NCBI RefSeq assembly: GCF_042655435.1
Contig: NZ_JBHSMG010000001.1
Coordinates: forward strand, 1,426,001 to 1,490,000
Length of the DNA stretch: 64,000 nucleotides
Reading direction: 5' to 3'
DNA from: Lysinimonas soli
GTDB taxonomy: Bacteria; Actinomycetota; Actinomycetes; Actinomycetales; Microbacteriaceae
Below are positions 41,669 to 48,947 of this stretch, piece by piece (the stretch's first letter is position 1; every line of letters begins with the position of its first letter). The position numbers and the translations under genes were made by a program. The notes beneath the pieces are model-generated. The model was not told the origin of the DNA. It was given only the letters and a program-made list of their open reading frames with translations, and did not search any database.

Positions 41669-41686
41669 CATGTTCACGTCAACATG
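41669..41686. promoter_or_regulatory. LacI operator 1
   Basis: CATGTTCACGTCAACATG, an 18-base near-perfect palindrome, 18 bases upstream of the MalF-type permease start. Confidence 0.8.
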
Positions 41687-41702
41687 GCGAGGTCGACGAT
41701 AG

Positions 41703-41720
41703 CATGTTCACGTCAACATG
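41703..41720. promoter_or_regulatory. LacI operator 2
   Basis: An identical copy of operator 1, 34 bases away centre to centre, upstream of lacI. Both divergent transcripts are covered, implying autoregulation. Confidence 0.8.
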
Positions 41721-41750
41721 CATGACCTCCCCGGATCGATCGGACCAGAC

Positions 41751-42767
41751 ATGACTCAGCCCGCCACGCGAGGGCCGTCGATGGCCGACGTCGCCCGCCA
41801 CGCGGGGGTCTCGTCGCAGACCGTCTCGCGCGTCGCGAACGGGCACAGCAACGTCGAGGAGCCCACGCGCCAACGGGTGATCGCCTCGATGGAGGCGCTG
41901 GGTTACCGGCCCAACCGCGCGGCGCGCGCGCTGCGGAGCGGGCGGTTCCACTCGATCGGCGTCATCATGTTCACGCTCTCCACCTTCGGCAACATGCGCA
42001 CCCTCGAGGCGATCGCCGACCAGGCCGCCGAGGCCGGGTACTCCATCACGCTGATCCCCGCGGGCCCGACTGCCAGCCAGGTGAGCGGGGCCTACAGCCG
42101 CCTGAACGAGCAGGCGGTCGACGGCATCATCCTGATCTTCGAGGCGCACCTGATCGGAAAGACCGACATCACGCTCCCCCCTGGCGTGCCGGTCGTCGTC
42201 ATCGACTCGAACCCGGACTCGCAGCTGCCGGTCGTCGACACCGATCAGGCCCTCGGGGCCCGACAGGCCACCCAGCACCTGCTCGACCTCGGGCACCGCA
42301 CCGTCTGGCACATCTCCGGACCGCTCACCTCCTTCTCGGCCACCCATCGCCGGGAGGCATGGGCCGCCACGCTCGCGGAGGGCGGAATCGAGGCGCCCCC
42401 GCCGCTCGCGGGCGACTGGTCGACCGAGTCCGGCTACCGGCTCGGCCTCGAGCTCGGCCGGCGCGACGACGTGACCGCGATCTTCGCGGCCAACGACCAG
42501 ATGGCCCTCGGCGCCATCCGGGCTCTGCATGAACTGGGGCGTGAGGTGCCGGGCGACGTCAGCGTGGTCGGATTCGACGACCTGGAGGAGTCGTCCTCGT
42601 TCTGGCCGCCCCTGACCACGGTGCGTCAGGACTTCCGCGAGGTGGGGCGGCTCAGCATCCAGACCCTGCTGCGCTCGATCGAATCCCCGACCGCCGCGCC
42701 CGATCGAAGCGTCCTGGTTCCGACCGAGCTCATCGTTCGCAAGAGCACGGCGCCACCGCGCGCCTAG
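41751..42767 (+). CDS. LacI-family transcriptional repressor of the beta-galactoside locus
   Basis: 338 residues from ATG 41751; an in-frame ATG at 41718 lies inside operator 2 and is unlikely. HTH: SMADVARHAGVSSQTVSRVANGHSNVEEPTRQRVIASMEALGYRPNRAARALRSGR (about 10-65), followed by a periplasmic-binding-like effector domain with VSVVGFDDLEESSSFWPPLTTVRQDF. By position and operators it represses the divergent transporter/GH35 genes until a galactoside-derived ligand binds. Its TAG stop is also the start of the next gene's TAGGCT element. Confidence 0.95.
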   Translation: MTQPATRGPSMADVARHAGVSSQTVSRVANGHSNVEEPTRQRVIASMEALGYRPNRAARALRSGRFHSIGVIMFTLSTFGNMRTLEAIADQAAEAGYSITLIPAGPTASQVSGAYSRLNEQAVDGIILIFEAHLIGKTDITLPPGVPVVVIDSNPDSQLPVVDTDQALGARQATQHLLDLGHRTVWHISGPLTSFSATHRREAWAATLAEGGIEAPPPLAGDWSTESGYRLGLELGRRDDVTAIFAANDQMALGAIRALHELGREVPGDVSVVGFDDLEESSSFWPPLTTVRQDFREVGRLSIQTLLRSIESPTAAPDRSVLVPTELIVRKSTAPPRA

Positions 42768-42770
42768 GCT
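42765..42770 (+). promoter_or_regulatory. Putative -10 (TAGGCT) of the aldo/keto reductase, containing the lacI stop codon
   Basis: TAGGCT ends 6 bases before ATG 42777; its first three bases are the lacI stop TAG. Confidence 0.45.
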
Positions 42771-42776
42771 GGTTGC

Positions 42777-43784
42777 ATGCCCTATCTCGCCGCCGCCGAC
42801 CGCTACGACTCGAAGATGCCCTACCCGCGGGTCGGTCGCAGCGGGCTGAGGATCCCCGAGATCTCGCTCGGCCTCTGGAACAACTTCGGGTCTGACCGCC
42901 CCCTCGACACGCAACGCGCGATCCTGCGCCGGGCCTTCGACCTCGGGGTGACCCACTTCGACCTTGCCAACAACTACGGGCCGACTCCCGGGGCCGCGGA
43001 GCGCAACTTCGGGCTGATCCTGCGCGACGACTTCCTGCCCTACCGCGACGAACTGGTGATCTCGACGAAGGCCGGCTACGAGATGTGGGACGGCCCCTAC
43101 GGCGAGTGGGGCTCGCGCAAGTACCTGTTGAGCTCGCTCGACCAGTCGCTCGCCCGGATGGGTCTGGACTACGTCGACATCTTCTACTCGCACCGACCCG
43201 ATCCCGAGACGCCGATCGAAGAGACCATGGGGGCGCTTGCGACGGCAGTGAGGTCGGGACGGGCGCTCTATGCCGGCATCTCGAACTACGACCCGCAGCA
43301 GACCAAGGCGGCGTACGTCGCCCTGCAGGCCGAGGGGATCCCCCTGCTGATCCACCAGCCGCGGTACAACATGTTCGATCGGAAGATCGAGCACGGCCTG
43401 TTCCCGGTGCTCGACGAGATCGGCGCCGGCAGCATCGTGTTCTCACCGCTCGCCCAGGGCATGTTGACCGACCGCTACCTGCACGGCATCCCCGACGACT
43501 CGCGGGCCGCGACCGGCCGCTGGATCGACGAGTCCCACATCAGCGCGAGCTATCTCGAGCGGGTGAGGGCGCTCGACGCGATCGCGAAGGGCCGCGGCCA
43601 GACGCTCGCCCAGCTCGCGCTGACCTGGGTGCTGCGGCATCCGCAGGTCACCAGCGCGCTGATCGGGGCCTCGAGCGTCGCGCAGTTGGAGAGCAGCCTG
43701 GGCGCCGTCGGCGCCGCGCCGCTGAGCGACGAGGAGCTCGCCGCGATCGAGCCCTTCGCGATCGACGGCACCGAGCGCCGCTGA
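42777..43784 (+). CDS. Aldo/keto reductase (YghZ/AKR14-like)
   Basis: 335 residues. The NADPH-dependent AKR tetrad is present: Asp and Tyr in THFDLANNYGPTPGAAERNFG (59-79), Lys in ISTKAGYEMWDGPYGEWGSRKYL and His in DIFYSHRPDPETP. GPYGEWGSRKYLLSSLDQSL is characteristic of the L-glyceraldehyde-3-phosphate reductase (YghZ) subgroup. It may detoxify small aldehydes or methylglyoxal. The stop codon is followed after 17 bases by the EamA transporter. Confidence 0.94.
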   Translation: MPYLAAADRYDSKMPYPRVGRSGLRIPEISLGLWNNFGSDRPLDTQRAILRRAFDLGVTHFDLANNYGPTPGAAERNFGLILRDDFLPYRDELVISTKAGYEMWDGPYGEWGSRKYLLSSLDQSLARMGLDYVDIFYSHRPDPETPIEETMGALATAVRSGRALYAGISNYDPQQTKAAYVALQAEGIPLLIHQPRYNMFDRKIEHGLFPVLDEIGAGSIVFSPLAQGMLTDRYLHGIPDDSRAATGRWIDESHISASYLERVRALDAIAKGRGQTLAQLALTWVLRHPQVTSALIGASSVAQLESSLGAVGAAPLSDEELAAIEPFAIDGTERR

Positions 43785-43801
43785 ACACGACGCCGAACCC
43801 C

Positions 43802-44752
43802 GTGGGCTACCTCTACGCACTGCTCGGTGCGCTGCTGTTCGGCGCGAACGGCAGCATGACCAAGCTGCTCGTCGAGGGCGGCCTCAGCGCGACCCAGCTC
43901 ACGCTGTTCCGCACCATGGGCACCGCCGTCCTGGCGGGAATCGTGCTGCTGCTGACCGATCGGAGCGGATTCCGGATGCGGCCTCGGCAACTGCTCGTGA
44001 TGGCCGTGCTCGGCGTGGCCGGCGTCGCCCTGCTGCAGGCGAGCTACGCCTCGGCCCTCGCGCTTCTGCCGGTCGGCATCGCCCTCCTGTTGGAGTACAC
44101 GGCGGTGCTGCTCGTCGCTCTTGTGGCGTTCTTCGTGTTCCGCGAGAAGGTCAAGGCCCGACTCTGGGTTGCGATCGCCTGCGTTCTGGTGGGTCTCGCG
44201 ATCGTCGCCCGCATCTGGGCGAGCGACCTGAACCCGCTCGGCGTCGTGCTCGCCCTGGTCGCGGCGATCACGCTCACGCTCTACTTCGTCGTCGGCGAGC
44301 GTCAGGTCAGCGCGACCTCGCCGCTCGCCGTCGCCTTCTGGACCGGGCTGTTCGCGGGGGCGTTCTGGGCGGTGTTCAGCGGATGGTGGCAGCTGGATCC
44401 CTCCGTACTCGGCAAGCCGGTTCCGCTCGGCGGATCGCACGGGGCCTTCGAGCTGCCGCTGGTGCTCCCGCTCGCCGCGACCGTCGTCTTCGGCTCGTTC
44501 CTGCCCTTCCTGCTCTCGTTCTCGGCGCTCAAGCACCTCTCGGCGACGGCGGCAGGCATCGTGGCGTCGTCGGAGGTGCTCTTCGCCTTCCTGGTCGCCT
44601 GGCTGTGGCTCGGCGAAGGGCTCGACCCGGTGCAGATCGTCGGCGCCGCGATCGTACTGGTCGGGATCGTGCTCGCCCAGACCGCCCGTGCCGGCAAGGT
44701 CGTCGACGCCGACCTCGCGCTGCCCGGGGTCGGAGCCGAGGCTCGACGCTGA
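43802..44752 (+). CDS. EamA/DMT-superfamily membrane transporter
   Basis: 316 residues from GTG 43802, 17 bases after the reductase. About ten membrane segments in two EamA repeats: GYLYALLGALLFGANGSMTKLL ... LLLEYTAVLLVALVAFFVFREK and NPLGVVLALVAAITLTLYFVVGERQ ... LSATAAGIVASSEVLFAFLVAWLWLGEGL. Probably exports a metabolite (amino acid, nucleoside or sugar derivative); the substrate is unknown. A short charged tail ends the protein. Confidence 0.92.
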   Translation: MGYLYALLGALLFGANGSMTKLLVEGGLSATQLTLFRTMGTAVLAGIVLLLTDRSGFRMRPRQLLVMAVLGVAGVALLQASYASALALLPVGIALLLEYTAVLLVALVAFFVFREKVKARLWVAIACVLVGLAIVARIWASDLNPLGVVLALVAAITLTLYFVVGERQVSATSPLAVAFWTGLFAGAFWAVFSGWWQLDPSVLGKPVPLGGSHGAFELPLVLPLAATVVFGSFLPFLLSFSALKHLSATAAGIVASSEVLFAFLVAWLWLGEGLDPVQIVGAAIVLVGIVLAQTARAGKVVDADLALPGVGAEARR

Positions 44753-44786
44753 CCCCGATGTCGGGGGTCGAACGTATGTTCGAGTC

Positions 44787-45035
44787 ATGGACCTCCTCGA
44801 ACGCGCGACTCCGCTGCCGCTCGCGGCGCCGCATCCGGCCATCTCGGTTCTCGCCCTGCATGGCCGGCTGTCCCGCATCACCCGTCGCGACGGCACCGTG
44901 CTCGGCTACGTCGAGCCGATCGACTCGGCCGAGGGAGAGCGCTACCGCGCCAAGCGGCTGCGGGCCCGAGCGCAAGGCTTTCTGGTGGTCGGCGACTTCT
45001 GGACGGCCGATGAGGCGGTCGATGCGCTGCGGTAG
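44787..45035 (+). CDS. Small hypothetical protein
   Basis: 82 residues from ATG 44787, preceded by TATGTT with 6 bases between, so probably leaderless. Contains LHGRLSRITRRDGTVLGYVEPIDSAEGERYRAKRLRARAQGFLVVGDFWTADEAVDALR, a basic alpha/beta micro-domain without cysteines. No family known to me; the arginine-rich middle could contact nucleic acid. Confidence 0.7.
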   Translation: MDLLERATPLPLAAPHPAISVLALHGRLSRITRRDGTVLGYVEPIDSAEGERYRAKRLRARAQGFLVVGDFWTADEAVDALR

Positions 45036-45140
45036 CGACGTCCCGGCTCACTAAGTCTCGGGCTGAACCGAAGACTGAGAGTTTCGACGACGCGCGACGA
45101 TTGCTCGGCGATCCGCCGGGGTCGGCGTATCGTGCGGCTC

Positions 45141-45779
45141 ATGCAACCGTGGAACGATCTTCTCGACTGGATCCGGTCCGACAGTGGATGGCGCATCATC
45201 TCGACCGCGATCATCCCCTTCGTCGCGATCGTCGTCGCCGGCTTCGTCGCCGCCGGCATCGGACGCGGCACGACCAAGCGGGTGATCGCTCAGCGCGATC
45301 ACGAGACCCGCTCGGCCGCGGTCGCGGCACTCATCGCAGCCGGCCATGGCGCGGCGAGCTGGCACAGTCAGTCGCCGGCCTCCCGCGAGCACGCCGAGCG
45401 GCTCGCGAGCCAGGCCGACGTGACCGTGCGGCTGCTGCCGATCGCCGGGGCCTCGCTCGCCGCCGACTGGGCGACGCACCAGCTCGCCGAGATGCGCACC
45501 AACTCGGTGAGCTACAGCTACCAGGCCGAGCAGACGCTCGAGGAGTACCGCGACCGGCTCGTCGAATGGCTGCATAGGCCGAGCCGAGCCAAGAAGCTCT
45601 TCGCTGCCGACGTCGAGCGCTGGCAGTACGCCGAGAGCGCCGTCGACCCGGTCGTGCTCGAACAGCAGCGCTGGGCCGAAGAGCAGTACTCCGCCGTGAA
45701 CCACGAGTCGGCCGAGCGCGCCCCCGAACTGCCGCTCAACACACCGACGGCCGTGCTGGGGTCGGTCGCCCGCGAGTAG
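45141..45779 (+). CDS. Single-pass membrane protein of unknown function
   Basis: 212 residues from ATG 45141 (TATCGT ends 7 bases before). One membrane helix (about 18-41, RIISTAIIPFVAIVVAGFVAAGIG) is followed by a soluble helical cytoplasmic domain (KRVIAQRDHETRSAAVAALIAAGHGAASW ...). Its last bases, including the TAG stop and the sequence CGCGAGTAGACGTTCC, are repeated three times downstream as part of the 65-base tRNA-derived array. Convergent with tRNA-Arg. Confidence 0.78.
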   Translation: MQPWNDLLDWIRSDSGWRIISTAIIPFVAIVVAGFVAAGIGRGTTKRVIAQRDHETRSAAVAALIAAGHGAASWHSQSPASREHAERLASQADVTVRLLPIAGASLAADWATHQLAEMRTNSVSYSYQAEQTLEEYRDRLVEWLHRPSRAKKLFAADVERWQYAESAVDPVVLEQQRWAEEQYSAVNHESAERAPELPLNTPTAVLGSVARE

Positions 45780-45780
45780 A

Positions 45781-45975
45781 CGTTCCTTGGTGCCCTCGGC
45801 AGGAATCGAACCTGCGACCAAGAGATGAGAAGCACCGTGAGTAGACGTTCCTTGGTGCCCTCGGCAGGAATCGAACCTGCGACCAAGAGATGAGAAGCAC
45901 CGCGAGTAGACGTTCCTTGGTGCCCTCGGCAGGAATCGAACCTGCGACCAAGAGATGAGAAGCACCGCGAGTAGA
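45781..45975 (-). repeat. Three tandem 65-bp copies of the tRNA-Arg 3' half
   Basis: Units at 45781-45845, 45846-45910 and 45911-45975, differing at one base (T or C at 45838 and equivalents). Read on the minus strand each holds tRNA-Arg positions 32-76: anticodon loop CTTCTCA, 3' anticodon strand, variable loop, full T-arm, 3' acceptor strand and CCA, then 13 bases that match the end of the neighbouring gene. No 5' half is present. They lie directly downstream of the intact tRNA-Arg in the same orientation, so read-through transcripts would carry them. Not a CRISPR: no unique spacers. Confidence 0.92.
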
Positions 45976-45982
45976 CGTTCCT

Positions 45983-46058
45983 TGGTGCCCTCGGCAGGAA
46001 TCGAACCTGCGACCAAGAGATTAGAAGGCTCCTGCTCTATCCGCTGAGCTACGAGGGC
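45983..46058 (-). tRNA. tRNA-Arg (anticodon UCU)
   Basis: Acceptor GCCCTCG (46052-46058 on this strand) pairs with CGAGGGC (45987-45993). Discriminator A at 45986 and encoded CCA at 45983-45985. The anticodon loop CTTCTAA gives UCU. T-arm GCAGGTTCGATTCCTGC. The anticodon stem is imperfect: GGAGC against TCTCT leaves C31 opposite U39. Its 3' half recurs in three tandem copies downstream. Confidence 0.93.
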
Positions 46059-46097
46059 GCGGCTTCAGGGTAGCGCAGCGACCCGGAGCAACCGCGG

Positions 46098-46358
46098 TCA
46101 GACCGCCCGTGCCAGGGCGACGAGCACCTGGTCGAGGGTCGGAACACCCTCGGCGCGGAAGACCTCGGCTCCGTCGCGATCGCGAACGATCGCGGTCGGC
46201 GTCGCGCGGATGCCCGCCGCTTCGGCGTCATCCGGGAACGAGGCGACATTGCGCTCGACGAGCTCCATCGCGGGCACGAGTTCTGCGGCGCGTTCCAGCA
46301 CGGCCCGCGTGGCCGTGCAGGCGGCGCAGAAGCTCGAGCTGTACAGGTCGACGATCAC
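46098..46358 (-). CDS. Thioredoxin-family protein (CxxC, CAAC)
   Basis: 86 residues from GTG 46358. Short thioredoxin fold: IVDLYSSSFCAACTATRAVLERAAEL with redox pair C11/C14 (CAAC), cis-Pro in RATPTAIV (about 54), and a final helix. CAAC is uncommon compared with CGPC, pointing to a disulphide isomerase or glutaredoxin-like potential. No signal peptide, so cytosolic. Divergent from orn. Confidence 0.88.
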   Translation of the reverse strand: MIVDLYSSSFCAACTATRAVLERAAELVPAMELVERNVASFPDDAEAAGIRATPTAIVRDRDGAEVFRAEGVPTLDQVLVALARAV

Positions 46359-46424
46359 CTCGTCGCAACCTCGGCCGGGGCGGCGGCATTCCCGGCCGTC
46401 GCGAGGACGGTCGCCTGCCTTCGC

Positions 46425-46430
46425 TAGGCT
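46425..46430 (+). promoter_or_regulatory. Putative -10 (TAGGCT) for leaderless orn
   Basis: TAGGCT ends 6 bases before the GTG start at 46437. Confidence 0.45.
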
Positions 46431-46436
46431 GACCGC

Positions 46437-47060
46437 GTGGCTGCACATCCCGATGTCCTGGTCTGGATCGACTGCGAGATGACCGGACTCGATCTCACGA
46501 TCGACGAACTGGTCGAGGTCGCGGTCGTGATCACCGACTACGAACTGAAGCTGCTCGACCCGGGTTTCAACATCGTGATCAAGGCCGATCAGTCCGCCCT
46601 CGACAACATGGGCGACTTCGTCACGGCCATGCACACCGAGAGCGGCCTGATCAACGAGATCCCCCACGGAGTGACCCTGGCCGAGGCCGAGTACGAGGTG
46701 CTCGAGTACATCCTGAAGTTCGTGCCGGATGCGCAGACCGCACCCCTGGCCGGCAATACGATCGGCACCGATCGGTCGTTCCTGGCGAAGTACATGCCGC
46801 GCGTCGACGGTCACCTGCACTACCGCAGCGTCGACGTCTCGTCGATCAAGGAGCTGGCACGGCACTGGTACCCCCGCGCGTACTTCCAGGCTCCGACCAA
46901 GAACGGCGGGCACCGGGCTCTCGCCGACATCCTCGAGTCGATCCGGGAGCTCGCCTACTACCGCAAGGTGGTCTTCGTGGCGGACCCCGGACCGAGCAGC
47001 GAGCAGGCTCAGACGGCTGCCGCCGAGACGGTGGAGTCATGGGCCCCTCTCGTGCCCTAG
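46437..47060 (+). CDS. orn: Oligoribonuclease
   Basis: 207 residues from GTG 46437. DEDD exonuclease motifs: WIDCEMTGLDL (Exo I, 10-20), NTIGTDRSFLAKYMP (Exo II) and GGHRALADILESI (Exo III). Orn degrades 2-5-nucleotide RNA and linear dinucleotides such as pGpG, so it also ends c-di-GMP turnover. tRNA-His and clpS follow on the same strand. Confidence 0.97.
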   Translation: MAAHPDVLVWIDCEMTGLDLTIDELVEVAVVITDYELKLLDPGFNIVIKADQSALDNMGDFVTAMHTESGLINEIPHGVTLAEAEYEVLEYILKFVPDAQTAPLAGNTIGTDRSFLAKYMPRVDGHLHYRSVDVSSIKELARHWYPRAYFQAPTKNGGHRALADILESIRELAYYRKVVFVADPGPSSEQAQTAAAETVESWAPLVP

Positions 47061-47105
47061 AATCGTTGAGTTGCCCGCGCTCCACCAGGAGTGCGTGGCG
47101 CGCAT

Positions 47106-47182
47106 GGTGGGTGTAGCTCAGTTGGTAGAGCACTGGCTTGTGGTGCCGGTTGTCGCGGGTTCGAGCCCCGTCATCCACCCCA
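47106..47182 (+). tRNA. tRNA-His (anticodon GUG)
   Basis: The extra 5' G (G-1, 47106) faces C73 (47179). Acceptor 47107-47113 pairs with 47172-47178 (one G-U). Anticodon loop TTGTGGT gives GUG. CCA is encoded at 47180-47182, and its final A is the first base of the clpS ATG. Confidence 0.95.
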
Positions 47183-47502
47183 TGTACTTTTCCGTCGAGA
47201 CGGCGGTCGCGAGCGGGACGTCGACCGGCACCTCGCATGAGACCCGCACCGGCAGCCGCATCGCCCCCGATCTGCCGTGGCAGACCATCGTCTGGAACGA
47301 CCCGGTCAACCTGATGTCGTACGTCACCCACGTCTTCCGCAGCTACTTCGGCTACTCGAAGGCCGAAGCCGAGCGCCTCATGCTGCAGGTGCACCACGAC
47401 GGTCGTGCCATCGTTGCCACCGGACCGCGCGAAGAGATGGAGCGGCACACCGAGGCGATGCACGAGTTCGGACTCTGGGCGACCGTGGATCGGGCGAGCT
47501 GA
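47182..47502 (+). CDS. clpS: ClpS adaptor of the Clp protease
   Basis: 106 residues from ATG 47182, whose A is the last base of tRNA-His CCA; no other in-frame start precedes the domain. After a variable 30-residue tail the ClpS core is complete: WQTIVWNDPVNLMSYVTHVFRSYFGYSKAEAERLMLQVHHDGRAIV, with N-degron pocket residues in WNDP and the VHHDG helix. It delivers N-end-rule substrates to ClpC1 or ClpA with ClpP1P2. Its stop overlaps the start of the DUF2017 gene (TGATG). Confidence 0.96.
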   Translation: MYFSVETAVASGTSTGTSHETRTGSRIAPDLPWQTIVWNDPVNLMSYVTHVFRSYFGYSKAEAERLMLQVHHDGRAIVATGPREEMERHTEAMHEFGLWATVDRAS

Positions 47503-47999
47503 TGCGCATCGAACCGGCGATCACGGGAGTGCTGATCGAGTTCACTGCGCTCGAACGCCAACTGCTCACCACCCTGCTCGCCCAGTACGACGAGCTCGTG
47601 CACGAGCAGCTCGACGATGCCGACCTCGCAGAGGATCCGGCGCTCGCCCGGCTGTTCCCGAACGCCTACCCGGATGACGATGAGGCTGCCGCGGAATTCC
47701 GCACGTACACCCGCGAGGGGCTCGTCGAGCGCAAGTCCGCCAACTCCGGGCTGATCTCGGCTGCGCTGGTCGCCTCACCCGAGCAGCGGCTGTCGGTGGA
47801 GCGCGATGACGCCGAGCGCTGGCTTCCGGCACTGACCGACCTGCGCCTCGTGCTGGCGGAGCGCCTCGGCATCCGTCACGACGACGACCCGCTGCCCGAT
47901 GACGAGCTCGCAGATGTGTACGCCTGGCTCGGCGAGCTGCAATGGTCGCTCATCGCGGCCCTCGATCCGGAGTCGGCCGAGGCGCCCGAGGGATTCTGA
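47502..47999 (+). CDS. DUF2017 protein
   Basis: 165 residues, translationally coupled to clpS and to the next gene by TGATG overlaps on both sides. Acidic, helical; LERQLLTTLLAQYDELVHEQ, LFPNAYPDDDEAAAEFRTYTREGLVERKSAN and DDELADVYAWLGELQWSLI are typical of the actinobacterial DUF2017 family, which is regularly found next to clpS. Function unknown; the tight coupling suggests a role with the adaptor or the following peptidase. Confidence 0.92.
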   Translation: MRIEPAITGVLIEFTALERQLLTTLLAQYDELVHEQLDDADLAEDPALARLFPNAYPDDDEAAAEFRTYTREGLVERKSANSGLISAALVASPEQRLSVERDDAERWLPALTDLRLVLAERLGIRHDDDPLPDDELADVYAWLGELQWSLIAALDPESAEAPEGF

Positions 48000-48352
48000 T
48001 GACCCTGGAGCTCGACAACGAGGCGTTCGAGAGGCTCGTCATCGACGAGCTCGATCTGCTACCCGACGAGATGGTCGAGGGCATCGAGAACGTCGTCTTC
48101 GTCACCGAGGATCGCCCCGACGACGGCTCGCTCGAACTGCTCGGCCTCTACCAGGGGGTGGCCATCACGCATCGCGAGCGCTACGGGTTCGGCGAACTGC
48201 CGGACCGCATCGTGTTGTACCGCGAGCCGCTGCTCTCGGTGAGCGACGACCTGCAGCAGCTGCGCGATCAGGTGCATGTGACCCTCGTACACGAGATCGG
48301 GCACTACTACGGGCTCGACGACGAGCAATTGCACGAGCTCGGCTGGGCCTGA
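47999..48352 (+). CDS. Minimal zincin-like metallopeptidase (DUF1025/MMP-like)
   Basis: 117 residues from ATG 47999, overlapping the DUF2017 stop. The zinc motif HEIGHYYGLDDEQLHELGW near the C-terminus (HExxH at about 99-103, third ligand candidates H113 or D108) and the conserved LGLYQGVAITHRERYG and PDRIVLYREPLL segments define the minimal MMP-like family. It may be a small protease or its inactive relative. It completes the clpS-DUF2017-peptidase operon, suggesting a link to protein turnover. Confidence 0.92.
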   Translation: MTLELDNEAFERLVIDELDLLPDEMVEGIENVVFVTEDRPDDGSLELLGLYQGVAITHRERYGFGELPDRIVLYREPLLSVSDDLQQLRDQVHVTLVHEIGHYYGLDDEQLHELGWA

Positions 48353-48380
48353 CCGCGGCAGGACCCGACCGCGACGGCGC

Positions 48381-48947
48381 TCAGGCGGCGATCACGAGGT
48401 CGGCGAGGCGACGCGGGTGCTCGCGAGCGTCGAAGGCGTCCTCCTGGGCCGCCCAGCGATCCCAGTAGGGGTCGAAGCGACCGAGGTCGCGGGCCGAGGC
48501 GCGGCGACGGCGCTCGGCGGCATCCAGTTCGAGCCAGATCCCGAAGCCGGCCATCGCCCGATTCGTCCGGCTCAGCGCCCCGCAGCCTTCGACGATCAGG
48601 GGGCGCTCCGGGTCGATCGGATGCCATTCCGCCGGTCCGTCCGTCGCCCAGTCCCAGCGCCGCCACCCCGGGTCGCGCGAACGCAGCATCGTCTCGTGGA
48701 CCGCTGTGGAGCCGGCCTCGAGCCCGTCCCATCCCGGGTACACGTCGTCGAGGCTGACCAACTGGGCGCCCAGCCGGGGCGCCAGGCCCTGCGCGAGCAC
48801 GGTCTTGCCCGAGCCGGAGCGGCCGTCGATCAGCACGACGACGCGACCGGAGGGGTTCGAGCGGGTGATGGCCGATGCGAGCCGCTCGAGGCCCGACGGG
48901 TCGAGCGGCTCGCCCGGCGTGCCCGCGTCTGTGAGATCAGTGTCCAA
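48381..48947 (-). CDS. Uridine kinase-like P-loop ATPase
   Basis: 188 residues. Walker A GRSGSGKT (about 42-49) and a DD-containing strand (LVSLDDVYPGWDGL) followed by IDPERPLIVEGCGALS resemble uridine/pantothenate-kinase-like small-molecule kinases; the Arg-rich lid (ERRRRASARDLGRFDPYWDRW) is also typical. It overlaps the ECF permease gene by 11 bases and is the last gene of the TPP-riboswitch operon, so it might phosphorylate the imported pyrimidine or thiazole moiety, which is inference. Confidence 0.85.
   Translation of the reverse strand: MDTDLTDAGTPGEPLDPSGLERLASAITRSNPSGRVVVLIDGRSGSGKTVLAQGLAPRLGAQLVSLDDVYPGWDGLEAGSTAVHETMLRSRDPGWRRWDWATDGPAEWHPIDPERPLIVEGCGALSRTNRAMAGFGIWLELDAAERRRRASARDLGRFDPYWDRWAAQEDAFDAREHPRRLADLVIAA

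Noticed and set aside
45781..45975. CRISPR-like regular spacing
   Set aside because: The units are head-to-tail copies without variable spacers, are tRNA-derived, and no cas genes are present.
45518..46016. Minus-strand reading frames with a repeated peptide (VAGSIPAEGTKERLL) across the 65-base units
   Set aside because: The frames merely translate tRNA T-arm sequence; the peptide is the usual artefact of tRNA-derived repeats and is not a protein repeat.
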